DNA of 8,309 nucleotides from Nitrosomonas sp. Its GTDB lineage: Bacteria > Pseudomonadota > Gammaproteobacteria > Burkholderiales > Nitrosomonadaceae. Shown piece by piece: positions 1 through 7,724 of this stretch. The stretch is from the NCBI GenBank assembly GCA_003514765.1, contig DOOY01000198.1, positions 1 through 8,309 on the forward strand, written 5' to 3'. The notes under the pieces were generated by a model. That model searched no databases and was not told where the DNA came from. It was given only the letters and a program-made list of their open reading frames with translations. A program made the position numbers and the translations under genes. Positions within the stretch are counted from its first letter, which is position 1. Each line of letters begins with the position of its first letter.

Positions 1-591
1 CGGCTGCTATCTGGCAAAAAATAATCAGTCTATGCTGCCTTAAGGACGTGAACATGGGCGAACTGCAGCGGCCACATGAACTTGTTTTATTTTTTCGCAT
101 GCCAAGGTGATCAATGGCGCACATAATTTGGTGATTACTGATGAAATGCGGACAACAATAGCTGTACAGGCCTGCATTCTGCTTCTGAACCTTGATCTGA
201 ATTATTATGATGATTGGATTGAAATCATCGCATATCCAGAAGAATTTATACTGGATTATAATTATGCAGATGAAATTGGTGCAGTACATCATGCCTAAAA
301 CATTGCCTCTGGAGAAGCCTGGTTTGCAGATCCGGTCATTCTTTCATGGCAGCAGATTGCGCATTCACAAACTCAGCATGCCCATAACGTTATCATCCAT
401 GAATGTGCGCATAAACTGGATATGCCGCACGAAGGCGCTAACGGTTGTCCACCCCCTGCATGCCAATATGAGCGCGCGCAAACCTTGGCGTAATGTGTTT
501 AGTCAGGCTTATGCAGCATTTCGCTGCCGCTTATGAACAACTTGTACTGTTTTACCGGCAGGATCCTGCAAAACGCTGGGCAAATTTTTAA
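1..591 (+). pseudogene. mtfA: mtfA pseudogene (M90 zinc peptidase), left end cut by window
   Basis: MtfA is a cytosolic zinc-dependent peptidase; in Escherichia coli it acts on the glucose regulator Mlc. Pieces of this family can be read in order across several frames. Frame 3 (3-95) gives GELQRPHELVLFF. Frame 2 (95-295) gives VINGAHNLVITDEM, then TIAVQACILLLNLDL, WIEIIAYPEEF and DEIGAVHH. After an in-frame TAA at 296-298 the same frame gives ASGEAWFADPVILSWQQ and the metal-binding HECAHKLDM. A third frame gives LHANMSARKPWRNVFSQAYAAF, and the tail EQLVLFYRQDPAKRW ends at TAA 589-591. Lesions: one T apparently lost from the T-run at 90-95, the stop at 296, one C gained in the C-run at 452-456, and a deletion near 520-532 removing the roughly 40-45 residues that family members carry between AYAAF and the FYRQDP tail. 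The extreme N-terminus lies outside the window. It converges on spoT. Family assignment is strong; loss of function is near certain. Confidence 0.88.
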
Positions 592-626
592 TTTTTGATT
601 AGAACGGCATTTTTTGGCAATTAATC

Positions 627-2729
627 TCAAATACGCGTAATTTTCGCAACATCTTTAATACGTCGCAAATCCCGTATCACCTGCGCCAGATGATGCCGGT
701 TTCTAATCTGCAAAATAAAACCCATCGCTGTATAGTCTTTTTCACTTTCCATGGCAACGTCATCAATATTGGATTCAGTTTTAGCAATGGCAGCCGCAAT
801 TCTTGCCAGAACACCATGCTTGTTTGCTGCCATGACTTTGATTTTAACTTCGAATGTTCTTGCAATGTCCTTACCCCAAGCAACATCCAGATAATTCTCG
901 GGGTGTTTCTGGCTTTGTGTAATAGTTGGACAATTATGCGTATGGATAACAAGCCCATGTTCTTTTTTAATCAACCCGACGATGACATCTCCCGGTATAG
1001 GATGACAGCATTTGGCAAATTGCACAGTTAAGCCTTCAGTACCCAGAATTGTAATAGGATCACTGGACACCTGTTTACTGTTTATCGACTCAAGTGGAGA
1101 AATCAATCGCTTGGCAATGACAGCAGGTAATTGCTTTCCCAAAGCCATATCCGCCAACAATGCTTGCTTGGACTTGGCACCGCTGTCTCGCACCAATTTC
1201 TCCCATTGCGCTTCATTAATCATGATCGGATCAATGTTTAATGCCAGCAATGCCTGATTCAACATCCGCTCACCCAGCTCGACGGATTCATCATATTGAA
1301 TGGTCTTGAGGAAACGGCGTATATGAGAACGCGCCCTGCCTGTAACGACATAACTTAACCAGGATGGATTGGGTTTAGCATAAGGTGCTGTCACGATTTC
1401 CACCCGATCACCGTTTTTCAGTTCACTGCGCAGTGGCGCATTCTCGCCATTGATTTTAGCGGCCACGCAGCAATTTCCGATATCGGAATGAATGGCATAG
1501 GCAAAATCCACCGCGGTTGACCGCCTAGGCAGCGTCAAAATTTTTCCTTGTGGTGTAAACACATAAACATCGCCCGGAAACAAATCTATTTTCAGATGCT
1601 CCAGGAATTCCATGGAGTCAGCGGAATCGTTTAATGTTTCCAGCAGGCTTTGCAACCATTGATTCGTCTTCATATGCAGATCATTCAGATTTGCATCAGT
1701 GCTTTTGTAAAGCCAGTGCGAAGCTACTCCATTTTCAGCAATACGATGCATCTCCTGCGTACGTATCTGCATTTCCATAGGAATACCAAAAGGCCCTAGC
1801 AATGTACTATGCAGCGACTGGTACCCGTTTGCCTTAGGTATAGCAATGTAGTCTTTGAATTTACCCGGAATAGGTCTATACAGACTATGCAACGCGCCTA
1901 GTGCCACATAGCATGCCGGAACATCTTTTACAATTACACGAAAACCATAAATATCAAGCACCTCGGAAAAAGACAACTGCTTTTCCACCATTTTTTTGTA
2001 AATACTATAAATATGTTTCTCGCGACCATTAACTTGTGCATCAAGGCCTGCTTCTTTTAATTTATTGATGATCGCATCCTGAATTTTTCCAACAATTTCA
2101 CGTCGATTACCGCGCGCCGCTTTTGTTGCCTTTACCAGAACACGATAACGAAGTGGATAAGAATAACAAAAACCCAATTCCTGCAATTCCTGATAAATAT
2201 TGTTGAGCCCCAAACGATGCGCAATGGGAGCATAAATCTCCAATGTTTCACGTGCGATACTGCGTTGTTTTTCAGGTCGCATGACATCAAGCGTCTGCAT
2301 ATTATGCAGTCTGTCGGCCAGTTTAATCAGAATAACCCGTACATCACGCGCCATCGCCAGCAACATTTTACGGAAATTCTCAGCCTGTGCTTCTGCTTGC
2401 GTTTGGAATTTAATTTTCTCCAATTTTGAGACACCATCAACCAGTTCGGCGACCGACTCGCCGAATCTCTCGCTGATTTCTTCCTTGGAGATATGCGTAT
2501 CTTCAACGACATCATGCAGCAAAGCGGCTGTCAGTGTCGGTGCATCCATGTGAAGTTTGCCCAAAATTCTGGCAACAGCCAGCGGATGGGAAATATAAGG
2601 CTCGCCAGACTTTCTATATTGACCGGAATGTGCGCCCTGACCAAAAGAATACGCATTTTTTAGCTGAGTAACATCTTCCGATTTCAGGTATTGAGCAACT
2701 TCAGAAAACAGAAATTCAGCTTCAGGCAT
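627..2729 (-). CDS. spoT: Bifunctional (p)ppGpp synthetase/hydrolase SpoT
   Basis: This cytosolic RelA/SpoT-family enzyme transfers pyrophosphate from ATP to GTP/GDP to make (p)ppGpp and hydrolyses it again, setting the stringent response. The 700 residues match the usual length (E. coli SpoT has 702). The N-terminal HD hydrolase has H48 (YISHPL), H72-D73 with E76-D77 (LLHDVVEDT) and N143 (RLHNM), so hydrolysis should be active. The synthetase domain (about 235-345) has the G-loop KFKDYIAIPK at 290-299, NGYQSLH and E319 in EMQIRT. Next come a TGS domain (about 384-446), a Cys/His zinc-finger-like module (C574, C575, H576, H598, C600) and a C-terminal ACT domain (about 625-700). It is the last gene after gmk and rpoZ, 125 bases below rpoZ. 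The ATG at 2729 has only a weak upstream GAG, so this start rests on homology. An intact hydrolase and this neighbourhood favour SpoT over RelA. Confidence 0.97.
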   Translation of the reverse strand: MPEAEFLFSEVAQYLKSEDVTQLKNAYSFGQGAHSGQYRKSGEPYISHPLAVARILGKLHMDAPTLTAALLHDVVEDTHISKEEISERFGESVAELVDGVSKLEKIKFQTQAEAQAENFRKMLLAMARDVRVILIKLADRLHNMQTLDVMRPEKQRSIARETLEIYAPIAHRLGLNNIYQELQELGFCYSYPLRYRVLVKATKAARGNRREIVGKIQDAIINKLKEAGLDAQVNGREKHIYSIYKKMVEKQLSFSEVLDIYGFRVIVKDVPACYVALGALHSLYRPIPGKFKDYIAIPKANGYQSLHSTLLGPFGIPMEMQIRTQEMHRIAENGVASHWLYKSTDANLNDLHMKTNQWLQSLLETLNDSADSMEFLEHLKIDLFPGDVYVFTPQGKILTLPRRSTAVDFAYAIHSDIGNCCVAAKINGENAPLRSELKNGDRVEIVTAPYAKPNPSWLSYVVTGRARSHIRRFLKTIQYDESVELGERMLNQALLALNIDPIMINEAQWEKLVRDSGAKSKQALLADMALGKQLPAVIAKRLISPLESINSKQVSSDPITILGTEGLTVQFAKCCHPIPGDVIVGLIKKEHGLVIHTHNCPTITQSQKHPENYLDVAWGKDIARTFEVKIKVMAANKHGVLARIAAAIAKTESNIDDVAMESEKDYTAMGFILQIRNRHHLAQVIRDLRRIKDVAKITRI

Positions 2730-2854
2730 TAACGTAAATACTCAAATAAATGGTGCGAAGTTACCGGGGCGTCGTCCGGGAATAGATTGCTCTATTGCAA
2801 AACAGAGAACAATGAATGCGCAGACCACTCTTGCATGCGGCCATGTTTGCTCAA

Positions 2855-3061
2855 CTACAAATTCTTTGGATTTAATATATCCATATCAATTTTGCCTTGT
2901 GCAAGCTCACGCAGTGCAATTACCGTTGGTTTGTCCCGCACTGATTCAATCATCGGTGAGGCGCCCATTGCCAGTTGCCTCGCACGGGTAGTCGCGACCA
3001 GTGTCATATCAAAACGATTTGGTATTCTCATCAAGCAGTCATCTACAGTAATACGTGCCAT
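2855..3061 (-). CDS. rpoZ: DNA-directed RNA polymerase subunit omega
   Basis: Omega is the small subunit that helps fold beta-prime into RNA polymerase; in E. coli the omega/beta-prime interface forms one of the two ppGpp sites. The 68 residues begin with the family signature [19 protein letters not shown], followed by [14 protein letters not shown] and [15 protein letters not shown]. The length is typical of betaproteobacterial omega, which lacks the longer tail of the E. coli protein (91 residues). It lies between gmk (60-base gap) and spoT (125-base gap), all on the minus strand, the usual arrangement and consistent with co-transcription. No strong Shine-Dalgarno is visible before the ATG at 3061. 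Confidence 0.97.
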   Translation of the reverse strand: MARITVDDCLMRIPNRFDMTLVATTRARQLAMGASPMIESVRDKPTVIALRELAQGKIDMDILNPKNL

Positions 3062-3121
3062 TTTATTTATTTCAATTTGTTAGTAAAAGAATTACGGGTT
3101 GGAATTGCTGGAATTACTATT

Positions 3122-3739
3122 TCAAGTAAGCTGAGCGATCAATGCCTGATATTTAATTATCTGTCTTTCTCTTTTCAAACGTTCTGCATTGACAATACTG
3201 ACTAAATCATTGACTGCTTTTTCCAGCTCGTCGTTAATAATAACATAGCCAAACTCATTTATATGACTCACTTCTTCACGTGCAGCGGCCAGCCTTTTTC
3301 GGATGACATCAGCAGGATCCTGATCACGTGTTACCAAACGTTCTTTCAATACAATACTGGACGGCGGCAATACAAAAATACCGACTGCCTGTGGGAAAAA
3401 ATGGCGCACCTGTCGGGCACCCTGGCAATCAATTTCAAGCAAGATATCCTGTCCTGATTCAATCGTATCATTTATCCATTTTTGCGAGGTTCCATACAAA
3501 TTACCATAGACTTCGGCACTTTCCATAAATTCTCCAAGAGCCTGCATTCGCCTGAAAGTTTCCTCATTGACAAAATGATAATCACATCCGTTCGTTTCAC
3601 CGGTGCGCTGCGGACGTGAAGTATATGAAATTGACAAGCTGAGACGTGAATCTTTATTAAGCAGCGCTTTAACCAGACTGGTTTTTCCTGCACCTGAAGG
3701 CGCACTGATTATAAACAAGCAACCTGTCGTCATAGCCAT
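3122..3739 (-). CDS. gmk: Guanylate kinase
   Basis: Guanylate kinase phosphorylates GMP to GDP with ATP in the cytosol, an essential step in GTP supply and so in the substrate pool for (p)ppGpp. The 205 residues are the usual length. The P-loop APSGAGKTSL spans residues 13-22, and the GMP-binding signature SISYTSRPQRTGE followed by DYHFV lies at about 36-54. The adenylate-kinase-like lid and C-terminal helices are present (RDQDPADVIRKRLAAAREE). The start is ambiguous between the ATG at 3739 and a second ATG two codons in, at 3733; neither has a clear Shine-Dalgarno. It heads the gmk-rpoZ-spoT group. In many proteobacteria a yicC-type gene precedes gmk, but here a broken short reading frame fills that place. 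Confidence 0.97.
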   Translation of the reverse strand: MAMTTGCLFIISAPSGAGKTSLVKALLNKDSRLSLSISYTSRPQRTGETNGCDYHFVNEETFRRMQALGEFMESAEVYGNLYGTSQKWINDTIESGQDILLEIDCQGARQVRHFFPQAVGIFVLPPSSIVLKERLVTRDQDPADVIRKRLAAAREEVSHINEFGYVIINDELEKAVNDLVSIVNAERLKRERQIIKYQALIAQLT

Positions 3740-3769
3740 TTTTTTGTGTTATACAAATTCAACAATTCT

Positions 3770-3927
3770 TTATTTTGCCTGTGGCGCAGCTAATACCTGA
3801 GCTTCAAGGTTTTGATAAATCGTATTTTTAGATCAGGCACACCTTCAGGTGCTTCCTGTTTTCGAGCTGCGTATAATACGCCAATTCTTTTCTCATTCAC
3901 AACCAAGGCAGATTGAACCGCTGGCAT
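3770..3927 (-). pseudogene. Unidentified short coding remnant with one-base frameshift
   Basis: I do not recognise this family. From an ATG at 3927 one frame reads MPAVQSALVVNEKRIGVLYA, continues ARKQEAPEGVPDLK and stops at 3790-3792. The neighbouring frame continues sensibly as NTIYQNLEAQVLAAPQAK and stops at 3770-3772. The frames join at a run of five A (minus strand, just after the codons for PDL). One extra A would give a continuous 52-residue reading frame. The IGVLYAARK segment resembles the strand found near the end of some GAF-like sensory domains, but this is too short to assign. The same frame is closed by a TAG about 12 codons upstream of the ATG, overlapping the end of msrA. It is either a small protein gene with an indel or the C-terminal stub of a lost larger gene. 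A sequencing error in the A-run cannot be excluded. Confidence 0.5.
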
Positions 3928-3944
3928 TTTAAAATGACAATGAA

Positions 3945-4409
3945 TCAAAGAATGCTACGCTTTTCAAAATAGCGCTGATGGTATTTTTCTGCAGGATAAA
4001 ATGGGGCGGCAGGAAGAATCTCAGTTACAATGGGTGCTTGCCAGCGCCCGCTTTGCTGTAGTTTGTCGCGCGACAACCTGGAGGTCACTTCCTGCTCCGA
4101 AGTAAAAAAATAAATAGCAGAACGATACTGCGTGCCGATATCCATACCCTGCCGGTCTTTAGTTGTAGGATCGTGGGATTGCCAGAACACATCAAGTAAT
4201 TCATCAATTGAAACCGCTGAAGTGTCATATTCAACCAATACAACTTCAGCATGACCTGTATTACCAGCACACACCATTTCATAGGTAGGGTGCGCCACGT
4301 CACCCCCTGAATAACCACAGGTTGTATTTACTACGCCGCCAATTCGACAAAATGTTGATTCCACGCCCCAAAAACAACCGGCCCCGAAAATAATTTTTTC
4401 TATTGACAT
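3945..4409 (-). CDS. msrA: Peptide-methionine (S)-S-oxide reductase MsrA
   Basis: MsrA reduces the S epimer of methionine sulfoxide in proteins, repairing oxidative damage with electrons usually supplied by thioredoxin. The 154 residues carry the catalytic motif GAGCFWGVE with nucleophile C12, then CGYSGG, HPTYEMVCAGNTGHAE, FWQSHDPTTKDRQG and GTQYRSAIYF, all family hallmarks. There is no signal peptide, so it is probably cytosolic. Besides C12 the only cysteines are C21, C31 and C47; none occurs in the last 107 residues. The protein ends KYHQRYFEKRSIL without the C-terminal resolving cysteine of many two- and three-Cys MsrA enzymes. The gene follows dsbA by about 70 bases. The start at 4409 has no obvious Shine-Dalgarno but fits the family N-terminus. 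Confidence 0.95.
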   Translation of the reverse strand: MSIEKIIFGAGCFWGVESTFCRIGGVVNTTCGYSGGDVAHPTYEMVCAGNTGHAEVVLVEYDTSAVSIDELLDVFWQSHDPTTKDRQGMDIGTQYRSAIYFFTSEQEVTSRLSRDKLQQSGRWQAPIVTEILPAAPFYPAEKYHQRYFEKRSIL

Positions 4410-4411
4410 AA

Positions 4412-4442
4412 AAATATTTTATATGCAGTCATATGCTTATGA
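4412..4442 (-). promoter_or_regulatory. Possible msrA promoter (weak)
   Basis: On the minus strand, a TATAAA box lies about 10 bases before the msrA ATG. A TCGTCA element that matches TTGACA at four of six positions sits 17 bases further upstream. The dsbA-msrA gap (about 70 bases) has no hairpin plus T-run terminator, so msrA may also be read from upstream. The leader from this promoter would be very short, which argues against it. Confidence 0.2.
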
Positions 4443-4479
4443 CGACTGTTTCCAAAAAAATTAGAAAACTGATAGCGCC

Positions 4480-5115
4480 TCATTCTTTAGATTTTCGAGC
4501 CATATCTATAATTTCATCAAGTATGTGTATCGTATTCTGAGGCGCTCCACCTTGCCGACCGCTGGTAATATATTTGCCTTCTATCACAAGCGCGGGCACT
4601 CCTGTTAACTGATACTGACGCATCATTTGATTCGATCTGGCGACTTGATTTTGAGTCGTAAAAGAGTTGTATATTTTGACAAATTCTTCTTTATCAACAC
4701 CTTGCTTCTCAACCCATCCAAACAAAACTGACTCATCCGTTAAATTGATTTTGTCTCGATGAATCGCATCATAGATTTTGTCATGTACTGTTTCCATGAT
4801 ATCCAGGGTTTCGATCGTATAAAACGCTTTGGCGCCCGGTATCCAGTTGTCTCTGAAAATTGCCGGCACATATCGAAAATCAATATCACTCGGCTTATTC
4901 TTCAGCCATTCCTTAATGTGTGGATGCAAGCTGTTGCAGTGCGGGCAACCATACCAGAAAAATTCAATCACTTCGATACGATCATTATGTTGTGTAGGTT
5001 GTGGATTTTCCAGTACTTTATAATCTCTCCCTTCAACAATTTCAGCATGAATGCTGGTCATACCAAACAACCCTGTTACTATAGCCACGATTACAGTTGC
5101 AATTAGTTTGGTCAT
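4480..5115 (-). CDS. dsbA: Thiol:disulfide interchange protein DsbA
   Basis: DsbA is the periplasmic oxidase that introduces disulfide bonds into exported proteins and is re-oxidised by DsbB. From the ATG at 5115 the protein has 211 residues. It begins with a signal peptide (MTKLIATVIVAIVTGLFG, likely cut after SIHA at residue 24). The thioredoxin-fold active site EFFWYGCPHC has C57 and C60, and the cis-proline loop TGVPALV has P174. The CPHC dipeptide is the classical DsbA one. An open frame runs to a TTG at 5148, but that would put 11 polar residues before the signal peptide. A good Shine-Dalgarno (AAGGCGAG) precedes the ATG at 5115, so I chose that start. It follows the SPOR-domain gene by 71 bases, an arrangement shared with other betaproteobacteria. 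Confidence 0.95.
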   Translation of the reverse strand: MTKLIATVIVAIVTGLFGMTSIHAEIVEGRDYKVLENPQPTQHNDRIEVIEFFWYGCPHCNSLHPHIKEWLKNKPSDIDFRYVPAIFRDNWIPGAKAFYTIETLDIMETVHDKIYDAIHRDKINLTDESVLFGWVEKQGVDKEEFVKIYNSFTTQNQVARSNQMMRQYQLTGVPALVIEGKYITSGRQGGAPQNTIHILDEIIDMARKSKE

Positions 5116-5122
5116 ATGTACG

Positions 5123-5130
5123 CTCGCCTT
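5123..5130 (-). promoter_or_regulatory. Ribosome binding site fixing the dsbA start
   Basis: The minus-strand sequence AAGGCGAG ends seven bases before the ATG at 5115. It supports this start over the upstream TTG at 5148, which would include the Shine-Dalgarno inside the coding region. Confidence 0.6.
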
Positions 5131-5186
5131 ATGTGAAGTAAATTCCAAATCAAATCATTTTGAAAATCATAAACTATGACAGATAT

Positions 5187-5891
5187 TTATCGCGTCTTGA
5201 TAAACTGGGCCTCTATACCGTTTTCCCGCAATGTATGATGTACCTGATCCACCCGGGGCTTCTGCGTAAATGGACCGACTCTGACACGATACCAGGTGCC
5301 CTTTTCAGACAAGTCGGCCGATTGCACTGAAGCAATCACACCTAACAGCGCAAGCCTTGCTTTAAGGTTATCCGCATCGGCGTTGTTGCGAAACGATCCG
5401 ACTTGCAGATAATATGTTTCTGTTGCAACATGCACCGGCTCAGTCTGCATTACTCCCTGAACTGAAGATAAAACCGGTGGTGATGGCGGATTCGGTTTGG
5501 GTTTTTCAACCGTGCGTGGCCTTTTCACGTTTGCGGGTTCTTCAGCATTCTGTGAAATTTCATTCTCTATGGCCGGTTCATCTGCATCTGTATTAGACAA
5601 GATTTTGTAAAAATCAAACTGCGTCTTCTCCTCCACTTTAGCCACATTTGCATGCTCGGAAGCAGCGTTAGGCCCCTCGGTTTGCTTGTTACTATCAGAA
5701 CGTTTAACCAACTGATCATATTCTGAAATCTGCTCTTCCGACAGAAAAGGGCTTGGCGTTTGCTCCAGATAAAACCATATTCCGATAGCACTCACAATAC
5801 CCAATGTATAACCGATAAAAATGCCCAACATCAAAGCACTTTTACCGCCTTTCGATGCTGTGGGCTTACGGGATTTATAATCGCGGCTCAT
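5187..5891 (-). CDS. Membrane-anchored SPOR-domain protein (FtsN-like layout)
   Basis: The 234-residue protein has a short basic cytoplasmic N-terminus (MSRDYKSRKPTASKGGK), one membrane segment at about residues 19-42, and a charged, proline-rich periplasmic linker (about 43-155). A C-terminal SPOR domain spans about 158-232 (ETYYLQVGSFRNNADADNLK, later GTWYRVRVGPF and ENGIEAQFI). SPOR domains bind glycan strands stripped of stem peptides at the division septum, so a role in septal cell-wall work is likely. The bitopic layout is that of FtsN and DedD, but the linker is too divergent to name it. It lies 29 bases after argS and before dsbA. A Shine-Dalgarno AGAGGA lies 12 bases before the ATG at 5891. 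Confidence 0.93.
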   Translation of the reverse strand: MSRDYKSRKPTASKGGKSALMLGIFIGYTLGIVSAIGIWFYLEQTPSPFLSEEQISEYDQLVKRSDSNKQTEGPNAASEHANVAKVEEKTQFDFYKILSNTDADEPAIENEISQNAEEPANVKRPRTVEKPKPNPPSPPVLSSVQGVMQTEPVHVATETYYLQVGSFRNNADADNLKARLALLGVIASVQSADLSEKGTWYRVRVGPFTQKPRVDQVHHTLRENGIEAQFIKTR

Positions 5892-5903
5892 GAAAATTCT
5901 ATA

Positions 5904-5909
5904 TCCTCT
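5904..5909 (-). promoter_or_regulatory. Ribosome binding site of the SPOR-domain gene
   Basis: AGAGGA on the minus strand, 12 bases before the ATG at 5891, within the 29-base gap after the argS stop. The spacing is slightly long but the match to anti-Shine-Dalgarno is good, and it supports translation from an argS-linked message. Confidence 0.45.
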
Positions 5910-5920
5910 AAAATAGCAGC

Positions 5921-7690
5921 CTACATTTTTTCTGGTGCACTGACGCCCAATAATTCCAATCCATTTTTCAGTACATACCTGATCGCCGTAATTAGCGCCA
6001 ACCGTGCTTGCATCACTGGGATTTCCGACACCAGAATATGACTTGAATTATAGTAACTATGGAACTCGCTGGCCAGTTCCCGCAGGTAAAAAGCGATCAA
6101 ATGCGGAGAAAACTCCTGAGCAGCTGCTTCGATCATGTCCGGAAAATCAATCAACCGCTGCAACAACACCAGCTCAGACACGCTTGTCAATACACTCGCA
6201 TCTACATCAGCCAGTGTAGCAATATCCCCGTCCCACTGCGCCAACACACTACAGATGCGCGCATGCGCATATTGTATATAAAAAACCGGATTTTCATTAC
6301 TTTGTGATTTTGCGAGATCAAGATCAAAATCGAGGTGCTGGTCACTTTTGCGCATCACATAAAAGAAACGCGCGGCATCTTTACCAACTTCATGGCGCAA
6401 TTCACGTAATGTAACAAATTCCCCCGAGCGGGTTGACATGGGTGCCTTCTTCCCGTTCCGGTATAAAACCGCAAACTGCACCAATGCAATTTTCAGTTTA
6501 TCCGGATCCAGCTGCAATGCCCGCAATGCACCTTTTACGCGCGGAATATATCCATGATGATCCGCTCCCCAGATATTAATAACCTTTTCAAAACCACGTT
6601 CAAACTTATTGAGATGGTAAGCAATATCCGAGGCAAAATAGGTAAACTGACCATTTTCTCTTTGCACCACCCGGTCTTTTTCGTCGCCGAAATCAGTTGA
6701 ACGGAACCAGACCGCACCATCCTGCCGATAGAGATGTTTTTTCTCATCGAGCAACTGAATAGCATGTGCGACCAATCCGTTATCAAAAAGTGATTGCTCC
6801 GAGAACCAGGTATCGAATTCAACGCCAAATTCCATCAAATCATTACGGCAGTCCCCGAGCTGCTCAGTCAACACAAAGTTATGGATATAAGCATAGTCTT
6901 GATCCAATATCTTTTTCGCGTTAGTGATGAGCTGATCCAATGCTTCATCAGTATTTACAGCTTTCTCATGCGCCGCTTCATGCAATCCGTTCAGCAGCTT
7001 GTTAGGTTGGTGTACATAGCGATCGGCATGCGCCTGATAGATCAGCTGCGCCATTATCTTCACATATTCACCTTGATAGGCATTCTCTGGAAAAGGCACA
7101 TGTATATCGTTTAGCGCCAGATATCGTATCCAGGTCGACAACGCCAGAATGTCCATCTGACGGCCTGCATCATTGACATAAAATTCACGTGTTACAGAAA
7201 AACCTGCCGCAGAAAGCACATTGGCAAGACTTGCACCAAACGCCGCACCGCGGCCATGTCCAACATGCAGCGGCCCTGTTGGATTGGCTGATACAAATTC
7301 CACTTGAATTTTCTCATTTTTGCCGAAGTCACTGACGCCAAACGCGTCACCTTTTTGCAAAATATGAAAAAGATATATCTGCTTGGCCGTATCTTTAATA
7401 AAAAAGTTGATAAATCCCGCACCGGCAACCTCGATCTTTTCCAGATAAGGTGATAACGCTATCGCTTCAATCAACATATGCGCGATTTCGCGTGGATTTT
7501 TATGGAGCGGTTTAGCCAACTGCATAGCAAGATTACAGGAATAATCGCCATGACTTGCCTGTTTAGTGCGCGTCATCTCAATACGCAACCCAAGGTCGGT
7601 GGTCTCGGCCGCCATTACCTTATCGACAGCTTGGCGCAGAAGCTGGGATAAATGCATCCTGTAATTAGGAAGTTCCGAAGTTTTCATCAT
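5921..7690 (-). CDS. argS: Arginyl-tRNA synthetase
   Basis: This class I synthetase joins arginine to tRNA-Arg in the cytosol. The 589 residues are the normal length. The N-terminal tRNA-recognition domain includes HGDYSCNLAMQLAK (47-60) and GAGFINFFI. The HIGH motif appears as HVGH at 142-145 within SANPTGPLHVGHGRGAAFG. The ADHHGYIPR segment is present, and the KMSKS-like loop appears as APMSTRSGEFVTL, the degenerate form usual in ArgRS. The DALR anticodon-binding domain fills the C-terminus (NPVFYIQYAHARICSVLAQW, then FHSYYNSSHIL and LGVSAPEKM). Two ATG codons stand in tandem at 7690 and 7687. The nearest purine-rich site, AAAGGA, is 14 bases upstream, a long spacing. The gene starts about 40 bases from the end of an IS30 remnant, so its native upstream region seems to have been replaced; the SPOR-domain gene follows 29 bases downstream. 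Confidence 0.98.
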   Translation of the reverse strand: MMKTSELPNYRMHLSQLLRQAVDKVMAAETTDLGLRIEMTRTKQASHGDYSCNLAMQLAKPLHKNPREIAHMLIEAIALSPYLEKIEVAGAGFINFFIKDTAKQIYLFHILQKGDAFGVSDFGKNEKIQVEFVSANPTGPLHVGHGRGAAFGASLANVLSAAGFSVTREFYVNDAGRQMDILALSTWIRYLALNDIHVPFPENAYQGEYVKIMAQLIYQAHADRYVHQPNKLLNGLHEAAHEKAVNTDEALDQLITNAKKILDQDYAYIHNFVLTEQLGDCRNDLMEFGVEFDTWFSEQSLFDNGLVAHAIQLLDEKKHLYRQDGAVWFRSTDFGDEKDRVVQRENGQFTYFASDIAYHLNKFERGFEKVINIWGADHHGYIPRVKGALRALQLDPDKLKIALVQFAVLYRNGKKAPMSTRSGEFVTLRELRHEVGKDAARFFYVMRKSDQHLDFDLDLAKSQSNENPVFYIQYAHARICSVLAQWDGDIATLADVDASVLTSVSELVLLQRLIDFPDMIEAAAQEFSPHLIAFYLRELASEFHSYYNSSHILVSEIPVMQARLALITAIRYVLKNGLELLGVSAPEKM

Positions 7691-7724
7691 GGGAACGATT
7701 GTATTCCTTTTATTATGTCTCTCG

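Noticed and set aside
592..626. A/T-rich gap between mtfA and spoT as a bidirectional terminator.
   Set aside because: The GGCA copies there are direct repeats, not inverted, and no GC stem can form; a terminator may exist but I cannot show it.
627..2729. K290 in the SpoT synthetase loop (KFKD rather than RFKD) as a defect.
   Set aside because: It is a conservative change and, as I recall, common in betaproteobacterial SpoT; catalytic residues are intact.
2761..2782. CCGG...CCGG inverted repeat upstream of spoT as a terminator or operator.
   Set aside because: Only four base pairs of stem, no T-run after it, and CCGG is self-complementary, so the pairing is trivial.
2761..2844. A 27-codon minus-strand reading frame (starting MAACKSGLRIHC) in the rpoZ-spoT gap, as a possible spoT leader peptide.
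   Set aside because: It has no Shine-Dalgarno, no coding character I can point to, and no attenuator-like hairpins nearby; chance is enough to explain it.
3740..3760. TATAAC box just upstream of gmk as its promoter.
   Set aside because: It would start transcription practically at the ATG, and no acceptable -35 element lies 16-18 bases upstream.
4442..4475. Hairpin GTTTTC...GGAAAC after dsbA as a terminator.
   Set aside because: The stem is six pairs including a G-T pair, the T-run lies in the loop rather than after the stem, and no T-run follows.
4759..5106. Plus-strand open frame of 115 codons.
   Set aside because: It is antisense to the well-supported dsbA and has no family resemblance; it is a shadow frame.
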